Shown one piece after another: positions 9,342-17,464 of a stretch of 64,000 nt of DNA. Numbering within the stretch: the first letter of the stretch is position 1; every line of letters begins with the position of its first letter. The notes beneath the pieces were generated by a model. The model saw only the letters and a list, made by a program, of their open reading frames with translations. It made no database searches and was not told the DNA's origin. The position numbers were made by a program, and so were the translations under genes. Origin of the DNA: JBNAGF01 sp049801055 (GTDB lineage: Bacteria > Pseudomonadota > Alphaproteobacteria > Rhodobacterales > Rhodobacteraceae); contig NZ_JBNAGF010000001.1 in NCBI RefSeq assembly GCF_049801055.1, positions 558,001 through 622,000 of the forward strand, in the 5' to 3' direction.

Positions 9342-9425
9342 TGGTGGGCGACCCTGGAATCGAACCAGGCGTGCGTCTCCGCGAGGGAGTTACAGTCCCC
9401 TGCCACACCTTGCGGCCTGTCGCCC
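9342..9425 (-). tRNA. tRNA-Tyr (anticodon GTA)
   Basis: 84-nt class II tRNA with encoded CCA. On the minus strand: acceptor GGGCGAC/GTCGCCC, anticodon arm GGGGA-CTGTAAC-TCCCT (anticodon GTA), a long variable arm of about 14 nt, and T arm CCTGG-TTCGATT-CCAGG with discriminator A. The D arm is short (GCC/GGC). Position 8 reads A where nearly all tRNAs have U. Confidence 0.92.
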
Positions 9426-9540
9426 ACTCTCAGGCGTTGCGCCTGACGTGGAGGCGTGATTACTAGCGTGCAAAAGGGGCGTCAACAGGAAAATCTCCCA
9501 TCGCGCCAGAAACGCATTACAGGGCCCGGAGGCCGGTCAG

Positions 9541-10314
9541 ATGAAGAAACCCAAATGGGTGGTCGAGAAGGAAAAGGCGCGCAAGACAGCAGCGTCGGAA
9601 ACGGTGTGGCTGTTTGGTCTGCACGCGGTCCGCGATGCGCTGATGAACCCCCGGCGCGAACGGTTGCGGCTGATCGTGACGCGAAATGCGCAGGACAAAC
9701 TTTCCGAGGCGATCGCTGTGTCGGGCATGGAGCCCGAGCTTGCCGATCCGCGCAAATTCACGGCTCCGATTGATCCGGGATCCGTGCATCAGGGTGCGGC
9801 GCTCGAAGTTCGGCCACTGAATTGGGGTGGGCTTGCAGAAAACTGTATTGGCCGGGAGAATCCGCGGGTGATCCTTCTTGATCGTGTTACGGATCCTCAC
9901 AATGTCGGGGCGATCCTGCGCTCTGCCGAAGTGCTCGGCGCAAGCGCGGTGATCGGAACGCGCCATCACTCGGCACCCGAAACAGGGGCGCTGGCCAAGA
10001 CGGCCAGCGGTGCCCTTGAGCGTCAACCTTACCTGCGGGTGCGCAACCTTGCGGATACCATTGTCGAGCTGCAGGGCATGGGCTTCCTCGTGCTTGGTCT
10101 TGACGGAGAAGCCGAGCATACGATCGAGGCAGCGCTTGGCGAAGTCAAGGCACGCCCCGTCGCTCTGGTTCTGGGCGCCGAGGGGCCCGGATTGCGCCAG
10201 AAGACCAAGGATACAGCTGATCAGCTGGTCAAAATCGACGCGGCAGGGGGATTTGGCTCACTCAATGTCTCCAACGCGGCGGCTATCGCCCTATATGCAT
10301 CGCAGCCCCGATGA
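9541..10314 (+). CDS. rlmB: SpoU/TrmH-family 2'-O-ribose methyltransferase, probably 23S rRNA G2251 (RlmB)
   Basis: 257 aa. The N-terminal substrate-binding domain (VWLFGLHAVRDALMNP) is typical of RlmB. The SPOUT catalytic domain has the three motifs: NVGAILRSAEVLGA, LVLGAEGPGLRQKT, and LNVSNAAAIALY. The product would methylate the ribose of G2251 in the 23S P loop using S-adenosylmethionine. It starts about 115 bp downstream of the oppositely oriented tRNA-Tyr. The TrmH subgroup is less likely given the N-terminal domain. Confidence 0.88.
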   Translation: MKKPKWVVEKEKARKTAASETVWLFGLHAVRDALMNPRRERLRLIVTRNAQDKLSEAIAVSGMEPELADPRKFTAPIDPGSVHQGAALEVRPLNWGGLAENCIGRENPRVILLDRVTDPHNVGAILRSAEVLGASAVIGTRHHSAPETGALAKTASGALERQPYLRVRNLADTIVELQGMGFLVLGLDGEAEHTIEAALGEVKARPVALVLGAEGPGLRQKTKDTADQLVKIDAAGGFGSLNVSNAAAIALYASQPR

Positions 10315-10381
10315 GCGGAAGAGACAGGCGCAGGTTGTAGCGATGCGGCCGTGAGCGGACGCCGAGAGAAGGAGCATTGGC

Positions 10382-10678
10382 ATGGGTAGCCCAAAGATCG
10401 CGACCTGCTGTTACTGCGGAACGCGGGCCATGCTTGTCCCCGCGCAAGGCAATCGACACACTCTGTCCTGTGGCTCGTGCGGAGCACCGTTGCAGCAGAT
10501 CAAGAGGTTGCGAACTGAGCGCGTAATGTCCAAACCAACAGCGACCTCGGTTTCCGAGAAAACGGTCAAAAGGCCGAAGGTGCAAAAACCCAAAAAGGTT
10601 TCCAAAAGGCGCCGCAAGGGTATCTGGGCAAAGCTCGTCGAAGAGGCATGGGATACGGTCGAGGACATATTCGACTGA
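10382..10678 (+). CDS. Small zinc-ribbon protein, function unknown
   Basis: 98 aa. An N-terminal CxxC...CxxC zinc ribbon (C9, C12, C30, C33) is followed by a very basic linker (about 48-82, rich in Lys/Arg) and an acidic aromatic tail (LVEEAWDTVEDIFD). The basic linker suggests nucleic-acid or ribosome contact, which is inference only. It starts 67 bp after rlmB on the same strand and could be cotranscribed. Confidence 0.7.
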   Translation: MGSPKIATCCYCGTRAMLVPAQGNRHTLSCGSCGAPLQQIKRLRTERVMSKPTATSVSEKTVKRPKVQKPKKVSKRRRKGIWAKLVEEAWDTVEDIFD

Positions 10679-10861
10679 TCTGCGACACTCGGTGTGCCGC
10701 AGTCCGGCCCAGAGCGCGAGCTATAGCGGTCCTCGTTTCAAACGCGGTCTCTCTCTGTGCCGTGCACGGCACACGTCACGTTCACAACCACGTCAGGCCT
10801 CTTGGCGGAAAGCAGCCGAGAATGCATCTTGAATCCACGTTCTGATCTGATCGGGAGATCT

Positions 10862-11317
10862 ATGCCCCTGCGACGCCAAATTCTTGCCAGCCTTGTTGCG
10901 CTGCCGGTTCTGATGACACCTTCGTTCGTATTGGCTGATGAGCCGGTATTCTATTCCTCTCAGCAGTCGGCCATAGGCGGGTTCGATCCGGTCAGCTACT
11001 TTATGGCCGACGGTCCCCAAAAGGGACGGTCAGGCATAGCCGTGATGTGGAAAGGGGCGATCTGGCATTTTGCCAATGAAGAGAATCGAATCAGATTCGA
11101 AGCCAATCCCCGCGCCTATGCCCCGCAATTCGGGGGGTATTGCGCCTATGCTGTGTCACAGGGTTATACGATCGGAACCGATCCGCTTTCATGGGAAATT
11201 GTGAATGGTCACTTGTATTTGATCCATTCCCCGGCTGTCGCGGAGCGGTGGAGAGCAGATCGGGCCGGGTTTATTGCCCAGGCTGAGGCAAACTGGCCGG
11301 CGGTGCTGGGTGAATAG
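10862..11317 (+). CDS. Secreted YHS-domain protein
   Basis: 151 aa. The signal peptide (MPLRRQILASLVALPVL, predicted cleavage after VLA about residue 25) is followed by a YHS-type domain (GGFDPVSYFMADGP, WKGAIWHFANEENR, GGYCAYAVSQGY). This architecture is common in Rhodobacterales periplasmic proteins thought to bind metal. The Arg pair resembles a weak Tat signal. The start is the ATG before the signal peptide; an upstream in-frame ATG (10757) would bury it. Confidence 0.8.
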   Translation: MPLRRQILASLVALPVLMTPSFVLADEPVFYSSQQSAIGGFDPVSYFMADGPQKGRSGIAVMWKGAIWHFANEENRIRFEANPRAYAPQFGGYCAYAVSQGYTIGTDPLSWEIVNGHLYLIHSPAVAERWRADRAGFIAQAEANWPAVLGE

Positions 11318-11340
11318 GCGGAAAATTGCAAATTTTCCGC
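11318..11340. repeat. Perfect palindrome at the YHS gene stop
   Basis: GCGGAAAATT-GCA-AATTTTCCGC, a perfect 10-bp inverted repeat starting one base after the stop codon. There is no clean U-run, so it may be an RNA stability hairpin or a protein-binding site. Confidence 0.6.
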
Positions 11341-11456
11341 TTGTCTATGAAAAAATCGTGATCAACCCTTTTTATTTCTCCTTTTGGACCTAAATGACAC
11401 AGTGACCGCGGAACGGAACTGCCGCGGGTCATTTCACTGTCCCTCGTTCCATACCT

Positions 11457-11489
11457 AGCGCCCAAAGTTTCGACCTTGGGCGCTTTTTT
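11457..11489 (+). terminator. Rho-independent terminator
   Basis: AGCGCCCAA / TTGGGCGCT stem with six T residues directly after it. It lies 140 bp past the YHS gene and only 30 bp before the CoA-binding protein gene. A second imperfect hairpin (TGACCGCGG / CCGCGGGTCA, about 11402-11432) precedes it. Confidence 0.85.
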
Positions 11490-11518
11490 CTTTTCGTGCC
11501 GCGCGATAGGGTCCGGGA

Positions 11519-11989
11519 ATGGAGACGTATTCCGACAACTTTCTCAACGATGTCCTGTCTCGCACAAAGGTGATTGCCGTTGTGGGGGTTTCGCTCAATC
11601 CGGTGAGGCCCAGTTACTACGTGGCCCGGTATCTCGGTCTGAAAGGATATCGCGTGATCCCGGTCAATCCGGGCCATGCGGGAAAAGAACTGTTCGGAGA
11701 AACGGTTATCGGCTCATTGTCCGAAATCGACGCACCGGTGGACATGGTGGATATCTTTCGCCGCTCCGAGGCGGTTCCCGGCATCGTGGATGAGGCTCTG
11801 TCGAGCTTTCCGTCGCTCAAAACGATCTGGATGCAGATCGGTGTCATGCATGACGAGGCGGCCGGCAAGGCGCGTTCACAGGGTATCGACGTGGTGATGG
11901 ATCGTTGCCCAAAGATCGAGTATCAGCGGCTCTTCGGTGAACTCAGAATGGGCGGTTTCGCAACCGGGATCATCTCGTCCAAGATCTGA
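11519..11989 (+). CDS. CoA-binding (YccU-like) Rossmann protein
   Basis: 156 aa single-domain protein of the CoA_binding_2 family. It shows VIAVVGVSLNPVRPSYYVAR as the nucleotide-binding loop, GYRVIPVNPG and the late IWMQIGV and DVVMDRCPKIE segments. Homologues bind CoA in crystal structures but have no established reaction. It is preceded by a strong terminator, so it is likely its own transcription unit, and it is convergent with the lipoprotein gene at 12014. Confidence 0.82.
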   Translation: METYSDNFLNDVLSRTKVIAVVGVSLNPVRPSYYVARYLGLKGYRVIPVNPGHAGKELFGETVIGSLSEIDAPVDMVDIFRRSEAVPGIVDEALSSFPSLKTIWMQIGVMHDEAAGKARSQGIDVVMDRCPKIEYQRLFGELRMGGFATGIISSKI

Positions 11990-12013
11990 GGATCAAGCCC
12001 GACATCGACCTGC

Positions 12014-12601
12014 TCAGTTGGCTGCCGCCGCCTGCCGTCTTTCGCGGGCCAATTGCTTATCATACAGAACGTCGAGCCGGGGCCGCCAATTGTAGCGGGT
12101 GTCGGCCAGAGTAGGCGCCCAGTGCAGATCGCCGCTGTTGCGCCAGCCGTCCAGAACAATGCCTTGATACAACGTGTCGCCGCGGCGGCTGATGATTGCG
12201 GTGCTGTGATCTACCCGAAACGGATTGTCGGGATCTGCAATGGCACGATGCAATTGCAGCGTGCGAAAGTTCTCCTGCTTTAGCCGCGCCTCGATATCTT
12301 CGGCCCAGTGCACGCAGATGCCTCGTTCGCGGATACCGCTGTTCACCTTGGCATTGTGCACCAGCGGCGGGTCCGTGACGTTGTAAGTCACGGCAAGCTG
12401 CCGGGCATAATCATATGCGATGCGTGCGGCGCGGTCGGCCTCGGCCGGATCGACACCGGGCCCGAGGTCCCGAATGGCATCAGCAAGCCCTTCTACTTCG
12501 GATTGCGAAACCGCGTTGCGGGTCACCGTGGGTTGCCCGGCACAGCCTGCAAGAACCGAAAGGGCCAGCGCTGCGCCAGCAAGAGATTTCAGTATCCGCA
12601 T
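12014..12601 (-). CDS. Lipoprotein of unknown function
   Basis: 195 aa. Type II signal sequence MRILKSLAGAALALSVLAGC gives a lipobox (LAGC, Cys 20). The mature part has no family I recognise with certainty; it contains ICVHWAEDIEARL and DHSTAIISRRGD, which suggest a compact enzyme-like or transglutaminase-like fold, but this is a guess. The start is the ATG before the signal, 132 nt inside the longest frame. It lies 73 bp downstream of hisE on the same strand and may be the last cistron of the his transcript. Confidence 0.7.
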   Translation of the reverse strand: MRILKSLAGAALALSVLAGCAGQPTVTRNAVSQSEVEGLADAIRDLGPGVDPAEADRAARIAYDYARQLAVTYNVTDPPLVHNAKVNSGIRERGICVHWAEDIEARLKQENFRTLQLHRAIADPDNPFRVDHSTAIISRRGDTLYQGIVLDGWRNSGDLHWAPTLADTRYNWRPRLDVLYDKQLARERRQAAAAN

Positions 12602-12674
12602 AGGCAATATCTTTCGAGGTTGAATTCCGGGCGCCGCTACAGTGCATGATCTGGCATAGCTTGCGTTTCGTCGC

Positions 12675-12992
12675 TCATGAGGTGGGTCGGGCGGCCTTTT
12701 CGTCAATTCCGCTGGTGCCTTGTCGTCGGGCAAGTTCGGTCAGCACATCGTTAAGTGTGACGTCCCGCGCAGCGAGCATGACCAGAAGATGATACAACAC
12801 GTCAGCCGCCTCGCTTGTAAGCTTCGCCCGGTCGCCCTTGGCAGCCTCAATGATCGCTTCGATTGCTTCCTCGCCGAATTTCTCGGCGCATTTCTCCGGC
12901 CCCTTGGCCAGAAGCTTGGCGGTCCAGCTGCTGTCCGGATCTGCTCCCTTGCGGGCTTCGATCGTGGTGGCGAGATCGTGCAGGATGCTCAT
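12675..12992 (-). CDS. hisE: Phosphoribosyl-ATP pyrophosphatase
   Basis: 105 aa. All-alpha MazG-like fold with KCAEKFGEEAIEAIIEA and the metal-binding EAADVLYHLLVML. It hydrolyses PR-ATP to PR-AMP, the second step of histidine synthesis. It is a stand-alone HisE, not fused to HisI, as is normal in alphaproteobacteria. It starts 17 bp after hisF and is surely cotranscribed with it. No hisI is present in this window. Confidence 0.94.
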   Translation of the reverse strand: MSILHDLATTIEARKGADPDSSWTAKLLAKGPEKCAEKFGEEAIEAIIEAAKGDRAKLTSEAADVLYHLLVMLAARDVTLNDVLTELARRQGTSGIDEKAARPTS

Positions 12993-13009
12993 GTCGGCCT
13001 CGGTTCTGT

Positions 13010-13771
13010 TCAGTTCAGTCTCATCGGGATTCCAGCGGCGGCCATGTGTTCCTTGGCTTCGAGGATAGTGTAATCGCCGAAATGGAAGATCGAGGCGGCC
13101 AGCACGGCGCTGGCGCCGCCTTCGGTGACGCCTTCGACAAGGTGATCCAGCGTGCCCACGCCACCCGATGCGATGACAGGAACATCCACCGCGTCGGAAA
13201 TGGCGCGGGTCAACGGCAGGTTGAAACCGGCTCGGGTTCCGTCACGGTCCATCGAGGTCAGCAGGATTTCCCCGGCGCCCTTGGCGACAACAGTTCTGGC
13301 GAACTCGACCGCGTCAATTCCTGTAGGCCGGCGTCCGCCATGTGTGAAGATTTCCCATTTGCCGGGCGACACCGTCTTGGCATCGATGGCCACGACAATG
13401 CATTGGCTGCCGAACTGGTCGGCGGCCTCGGCCACCACGTCAGGGCGTGCAACGGCTGCAGAGTTGAACGAGACCTTGTCGGCGCCTGCCAGCAGCAGGT
13501 CGCGAACGTCCTCGCGTGAACGAACGCCGCCGCCCACGGTGAGGGGGATATAGCATTGCTCGGCCGTGCGCTGCACCACGTCGTACATGGTGCCACGGTT
13601 TTCGTGGGTCGCATGGATGTCTAGGAAACAAAGCTCGTCGGCACCGGCCGCGTCATAGGCCTTGGCCGATTCCACAGGGTCACCGGCATCCACCAGATCG
13701 ACGAAGTTGACGCCCTTGACCACTCGGCCATCGGCCACGTCAAGGCAAGGTATGATGCGGGTCTTCAGCAT
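13010..13771 (-). CDS. hisF: Imidazole glycerol phosphate synthase cyclase subunit
   Basis: 253 aa (beta/alpha)8 barrel. The catalytic Asp residues are in IIPCLDVADGRVVKG (D11) and VVAIDAKTV. Phosphate-binding loops are GGVRSREDV and ASGGVGTLDHL. It forms the IGP synthase heterodimer with HisH, encoded 1.9 kb upstream on the same strand. It cyclises the ribulosyl intermediate to IGP and AICAR. It is followed closely by hisE, and is separated from hisA by a plus-strand secreted-protein gene. Confidence 0.96.
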   Translation of the reverse strand: MLKTRIIPCLDVADGRVVKGVNFVDLVDAGDPVESAKAYDAAGADELCFLDIHATHENRGTMYDVVQRTAEQCYIPLTVGGGVRSREDVRDLLLAGADKVSFNSAAVARPDVVAEAADQFGSQCIVVAIDAKTVSPGKWEIFTHGGRRPTGIDAVEFARTVVAKGAGEILLTSMDRDGTRAGFNLPLTRAISDAVDVPVIASGGVGTLDHLVEGVTEGGASAVLAASIFHFGDYTILEAKEHMAAAGIPMRLN

Positions 13772-13911
13772 GGCTCTGTTATGGCCCGGTTTGCCGGGAG
13801 AGGAAAGAGGGAGGAGGCGGTCCGCGACCTGTTCCTGATCACGCGTGCGCTCCGATGGACAGCCAAAATGTGATATGCTGAGCCTATTGTTTGTTATGGG
13901 AGGATAGAGTT

Positions 13912-14286
13912 ATGCCCGTTTTGCATTTTCGCATGATATTTTCTGCAACGGCGCTTGCAGCTTTGCCAGTTTTGGCCTCGGCAGCGGATTTCATGACCGA
14001 ACAGCAGCTTGTCGCGACATTCCCGGGCTCGACATTGTATGGCGTTTCAGAACAAGACGGTAAAACACAGTGGGCTCAGACCTATGGCAAGGGCCGCAAA
14101 AAAGGAAAAGTTGTCGGCAATTTCGGTGGCGAGAAGTACAATGCGAAATGGTTCGTCAAAGACGGCATGTGGTGCGAAGATTGGGGCAGTGGTAGCGGAT
14201 GCTGGCACATCGAAAGGGTCGATGGCAAAACATTCCAACCCTACAAGGACGGGAACAAGCGCAAACAGGTCTGGCGGATGAAGTAG
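13912..14286 (+). CDS. Small secreted protein of unknown function, embedded in the his locus
   Basis: 124 aa. A signal peptide (about residues 1-25, ending VLASAADF) precedes a compact basic domain with ATFPGSTLYGVSEQDGKT, GNFGGEKY and two Cys (CEDWGSGSGCWH) likely to form a disulfide in the periplasm. Similar small proteins are frequent in Rhodobacterales, but no function is known to me. The start follows GGGAGGA 9 nt upstream. It is divergent from hisF and convergent with hisA, so the two his cistrons cannot share one uninterrupted sense unit without running antisense through it. Confidence 0.7.
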   Translation: MPVLHFRMIFSATALAALPVLASAADFMTEQQLVATFPGSTLYGVSEQDGKTQWAQTYGKGRKKGKVVGNFGGEKYNAKWFVKDGMWCEDWGSGSGCWHIERVDGKTFQPYKDGNKRKQVWRMK

Positions 14287-14378
14287 GAAGACCCGCTTCA
14301 GGCACACGCTTCAGGACTGGCGCTAGGCCCGTTGCCGCCGTCGTCGATATAGTCGCTGACCCGTGCGGAGCGAAAGGA

Positions 14379-15101
14379 TCAGGAGGCCAGTGTTTTAAGG
14401 GCCTCGTTGAGGTCCAGCGCACCGTCGTAAAGTGCGCGCCCTGAAATGGCGCCGTTGAGGTCGGCGCCGCAGTCGCGCAGAGCGACGAGATCGGCCAGAG
14501 ATGACACGCCACCAGAGGCGATGACAGGGATGGACACCGCGCGGGCGAGATCGGCGGTGGCCTCGACGTTGGGCCCTTGCATGGCGCCGTCGCGGTTGAT
14601 GTCGGTGTAGATGATCGCGGCGACGCCGGCATCCTCGAAGCTGCGGGCGAGATCGGTGACCATGACATCGGTTTCCTCGGCCCAGCCCTTGGTGGCAACG
14701 CGACCGTTGCGCGCATCGATGCCGACGGCGACTTTGCCGGGGAAGGCGCGGGCGGCTTCGCGCACGAGGTCGGGACTTTCCACGGCCACGGTGCCAAGGA
14801 TCACCCGCGCCAGCCCTTTATCGAGCCAGGTTTCGATGGTTTTCATGTCACGGATGCCGCCGCCCAGCTGGGCCGGGACCTTGCAGGTCTTCAGGATCGA
14901 TTCGACCGGCGCCGCGTTCACGGGTTCACCAGCAAATGCACCGTTCAGATCAACAAGATGAAGCCACTCGCAGCCAGCCTCGACAAAGGCCAGCGCCTGA
15001 GCTGCCGGGTCTTCGTTGAACACGGTGGCCTTGTCCATGTCGCCGCGCAAAAGTCGCACGGCCTGGCCGTCCTTGAGGTCGATTGCAGGGTAGAGGATCA
15101 T
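14379..15101 (-). CDS. hisA: ProFAR isomerase
   Basis: 240 aa TIM barrel homologous to HisF. The catalytic Asp motifs are YPAIDLKDGQAVRLLRGD (D8) and AVGIDARNGRVATKGW. It performs the Amadori rearrangement of ProFAR to PRFAR, the substrate of HisF/HisH. The start is MILYPAID; an in-frame upstream ATG at 15200 is not conserved. Its flanks on both sides are plus-strand genes for secreted proteins. Confidence 0.95.
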   Translation of the reverse strand: MILYPAIDLKDGQAVRLLRGDMDKATVFNEDPAAQALAFVEAGCEWLHLVDLNGAFAGEPVNAAPVESILKTCKVPAQLGGGIRDMKTIETWLDKGLARVILGTVAVESPDLVREAARAFPGKVAVGIDARNGRVATKGWAEETDVMVTDLARSFEDAGVAAIIYTDINRDGAMQGPNVEATADLARAVSIPVIASGGVSSLADLVALRDCGADLNGAISGRALYDGALDLNEALKTLAS

Positions 15102-15235
15102 GTCTGGCGGCCTTTCGCTTGGTCTGCCGCGGGATATGGCACGGATGCGCCGGGACATGCAACGCGACCCGAAGTCAGCCTTGATCTGTTTGGGGAACAC
15201 GCGTCACAGTGTCATCAAATCAGGGAGGAACAACA

Positions 15236-15622
15236 ATGAAGAAAACGGTTCTGGTCGCTGTCGCGACGATCGGGCTGGCAGGCATTGCACAAGCCGATCC
15301 GGTGCTTGGGACGTGGAAAACCCAGCCTGACGACGGATCTTACGCGCATATCGAAATGGCCCCATGTGGTGCGGCGATCTGTGGCAAGATCGCGCGGACG
15401 TTCAACGATGACGGAGAATACCAGTCACCAAATGTCGGCAAGACGCTGGTGATCGACATGGTGCCAAATGGGGACGGTTCCTATGCCGGCGAGGTCTGGC
15501 GACCGTCGAATGACAAAATCTACATCGGCAAAATGGATCTGTCCGGGGACAGCCTTGCCCTGCGCGGCTGCGTTGCCGGCGGGCTGATCTGCTCCAAGCA
15601 GACCTGGAGCCGGGTAAACTGA
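15236..15622 (+). CDS. Secreted DUF2147 protein
   Basis: 128 aa. The signal peptide MKKTVLVAVATIGLAGIAQA is followed by the DUF2147 beta-sandwich pattern: VLGTWKTQPDDG, APCGAAICGKI, GEVWRPSNDKIY and LRGCVAGGLICSKQTW. Two Cys pairs suggest disulfides. The family is periplasmic and of unknown role. GGGAGGAA precedes the start. It is convergent with hisH and divergent from hisA, the second non-his gene inserted between his cistrons. Confidence 0.82.
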   Translation: MKKTVLVAVATIGLAGIAQADPVLGTWKTQPDDGSYAHIEMAPCGAAICGKIARTFNDDGEYQSPNVGKTLVIDMVPNGDGSYAGEVWRPSNDKIYIGKMDLSGDSLALRGCVAGGLICSKQTWSRVN

Positions 15623-15658
15623 TCTCGGTGTAAATGCCGACAGTTGGCCTCTTGAGGG

Positions 15659-16297
15659 CTATGGCATCCAGTTCAGAAAGTTCGAAATCAGCCGGAGCCC
15701 GGTGCTCTGGCTTTTTTCTGGGTGGAACTGCATTCCCAGCATGGTGTCGCGCCCGATTACGGCAGTGACGTCGCCGCCGTAGTCCACATGGGCCAGACGC
15801 TCGGCCGGGTTGGTCACGTGAAACTGGTAGGAATGCACAAAATAAGTGTGCTCGCCGGATTTCACGCCGTCGAAAACAGGGTGCGGATGATCGATGACCA
15901 GATCGTTCCAGCCCATGTGCGGAACCTTGAGCGCGGAGTCTGTCGGAGTGATCTTCACCACTTCGCCGTCAATCCAGCCCAACCCTTCGGTGTCCTCGTA
16001 CTCCCGGCCCCAGCTGGCCATCAGTTGCATGCCGACACAGATGCCAAGAAAGGGGCGACCACGGGTCTCGACCGCTTCGCGCAATGCCTCGAACAACCCG
16101 GAATGGCCGCGCAAAGCCGCGGCGCAGGCCGGAAAGGCGCCGTCACCGGGCAAAACAACCCGGTCGGCGCGGGCCACGACATCGGCGTCGCCGGTCACAA
16201 CGACATCACAGGCGCCGGTTTCGCTCGCCATGCGCTGAAAGGCCTTTTCGGCCGAGTGGAGATTGCCGCTTTCGTAGTCGATGATGGCGGTCAGCAT
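15659..16297 (-). CDS. hisH: Imidazole glycerol phosphate synthase glutaminase subunit
   Basis: 212 aa class I glutamine amidotransferase. The nucleophile elbow is LGICVGMQLM (Cys about 85), with the His/Glu pair in GMQFHPEKSQ near the C-terminus. It supplies ammonia to HisF. It follows hisB on the minus strand after a 56-bp gap, so the two are very likely cotranscribed. Confidence 0.95.
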   Translation of the reverse strand: MLTAIIDYESGNLHSAEKAFQRMASETGACDVVVTGDADVVARADRVVLPGDGAFPACAAALRGHSGLFEALREAVETRGRPFLGICVGMQLMASWGREYEDTEGLGWIDGEVVKITPTDSALKVPHMGWNDLVIDHPHPVFDGVKSGEHTYFVHSYQFHVTNPAERLAHVDYGGDVTAVIGRDTMLGMQFHPEKSQSTGLRLISNFLNWMP

Positions 16298-16353
16298 TTA
16301 TTTTCCTTTGTCACGCCGGAGGGGCGAAACCGACAAATTCTGGTTCCAGCGGT

Positions 16354-16941
16354 TTAGAGCGCGCCTTTGGTCGACGGAATGGCATCGGCCTTGCGCGGGT
16401 CGGTTTCGACCGCCATGCGCAGAGCGCGGGCCACCGCCTTGAAGCCGGCTTCGACGATATGGTGACTGTTGAACCCGTGCAGCTGGTCGACATGCAGGGT
16501 GATGCCGCCATGCGTGCTGAATGCGGTAAAGAACTCGCGCACCAGTTCGGTGTCGAAACTGCCGATTTTCGGCGTTGGGATCTCCATATTCCACACAAGG
16601 TAGGGCCGGGCCGACAGATCGAGGGCACAGCGGACCTGCGCGTCATCCATCGGCAGATGGCATTCGCCATAGCGGCGTATGCCTTTCTTGTCGCCCAACG
16701 CCTGCGCAAGCGCCTGACCCAGCGCGATCCCGGTATCTTCGACCGTGTGGTGGTCGTCGATGTGATAGTCACCCTTGGCGCGGACAGTCATGTCAATCAG
16801 AGAATGGCGCGACAGCTGATCCAGCATGTGGTCAAAAAAACCCACGCCCGTCTGGTTGTCATAGACCCCGGTGCCGTCGAGGTTGATCTCGACGGTGATC
16901 TCGGTCTCGGCGGTCGAGCGGCTGATGCTGGCGCGGCGCAT
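16354..16941 (-). CDS. hisB: Imidazoleglycerol-phosphate dehydratase
   Basis: 195 aa monofunctional IGPD. Its tandem metal-binding motifs are DDHHTVEDTGIALGQ (about residues 66-80) and the later NSHHIVEAGFKA. It dehydrates IGP to imidazole acetol phosphate. It lacks the N-terminal phosphatase domain of enterobacterial HisB, which fits a separate HisN phosphatase (6930-7730). It is the first his gene on this strand; the promoter should lie in 16942-17184, which also serves the divergent RAM-domain gene. Confidence 0.95.
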   Translation of the reverse strand: MRRASISRSTAETEITVEINLDGTGVYDNQTGVGFFDHMLDQLSRHSLIDMTVRAKGDYHIDDHHTVEDTGIALGQALAQALGDKKGIRRYGECHLPMDDAQVRCALDLSARPYLVWNMEIPTPKIGSFDTELVREFFTAFSTHGGITLHVDQLHGFNSHHIVEAGFKAVARALRMAVETDPRKADAIPSTKGAL

Positions 16942-17184
16942 GATATGAATTCCCTATTGGTCGGTCGCACTTATACGCAAGGGTGTCCGAGCTTCCAAGA
17001 CCGGTCAGGGCAGGTCATGTGCGAGTGTGGCCCAAAGCCGCGATTGTCGTTTTTCAGCGGTAAAACCGGGATTGCGCCGGCCGGGTCTCCGTGCCAGCTT
17101 GGGCGCGAAACATCAGATGCGTCTCAAAAGCGTTTTCGTATTGCAATAGAGATGCCCCGTAAAACATCCCGAGGGAAACCCGAA

Positions 17185-17424
17185 ATGAGCACCTGCGTCT
17201 TCATTCAGATCCGCTGCAAACCCGGCACCACCTACAAGGTCGCCGAAGAGATTGCGCTGCGGGAAATCCACTCAGAACTTTATTCGACGAGTGGTGAGTA
17301 TGATTTGCTGATGAAGCTCTACATTCCCAAGGACGAGGATGTCGGCAAGTTCATCAACGATCAGTTGCTGAACATCGGCGACATCGAACGATCTCTGACC
17401 ACGATGACATTCAAGGTATTCTGA
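17185..17424 (+). CDS. Stand-alone Lrp/AsnC ligand-binding (RAM) domain protein
   Basis: 79 aa: MSTCVFIQIRCKPGTTYKVA and the FDLL-like SGEYDLLMKLY segment fit an AsnC_trans_reg (RAM) domain with no HTH. Such proteins may bind amino acids and modulate full-length Lrp proteins; this is inference. It is divergent from hisB, so a role in amino-acid sensing near the his locus is attractive but unproven. The start is placed at ATG 17185 because upstream in-frame sequence shows no family resemblance. Confidence 0.8.
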   Translation: MSTCVFIQIRCKPGTTYKVAEEIALREIHSELYSTSGEYDLLMKLYIPKDEDVGKFINDQLLNIGDIERSLTTMTFKVF

Positions 17425-17464
17425 CTGACCCGTCAGAGATCGGGCAAAGCAATAGCACCGCTTG

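Noticed and set aside
16298..16594. Minus-strand open frame between hisH and hisB
   Set aside because: Mostly overlaps hisB in another frame, with low-complexity Arg-rich translation; a shadow.
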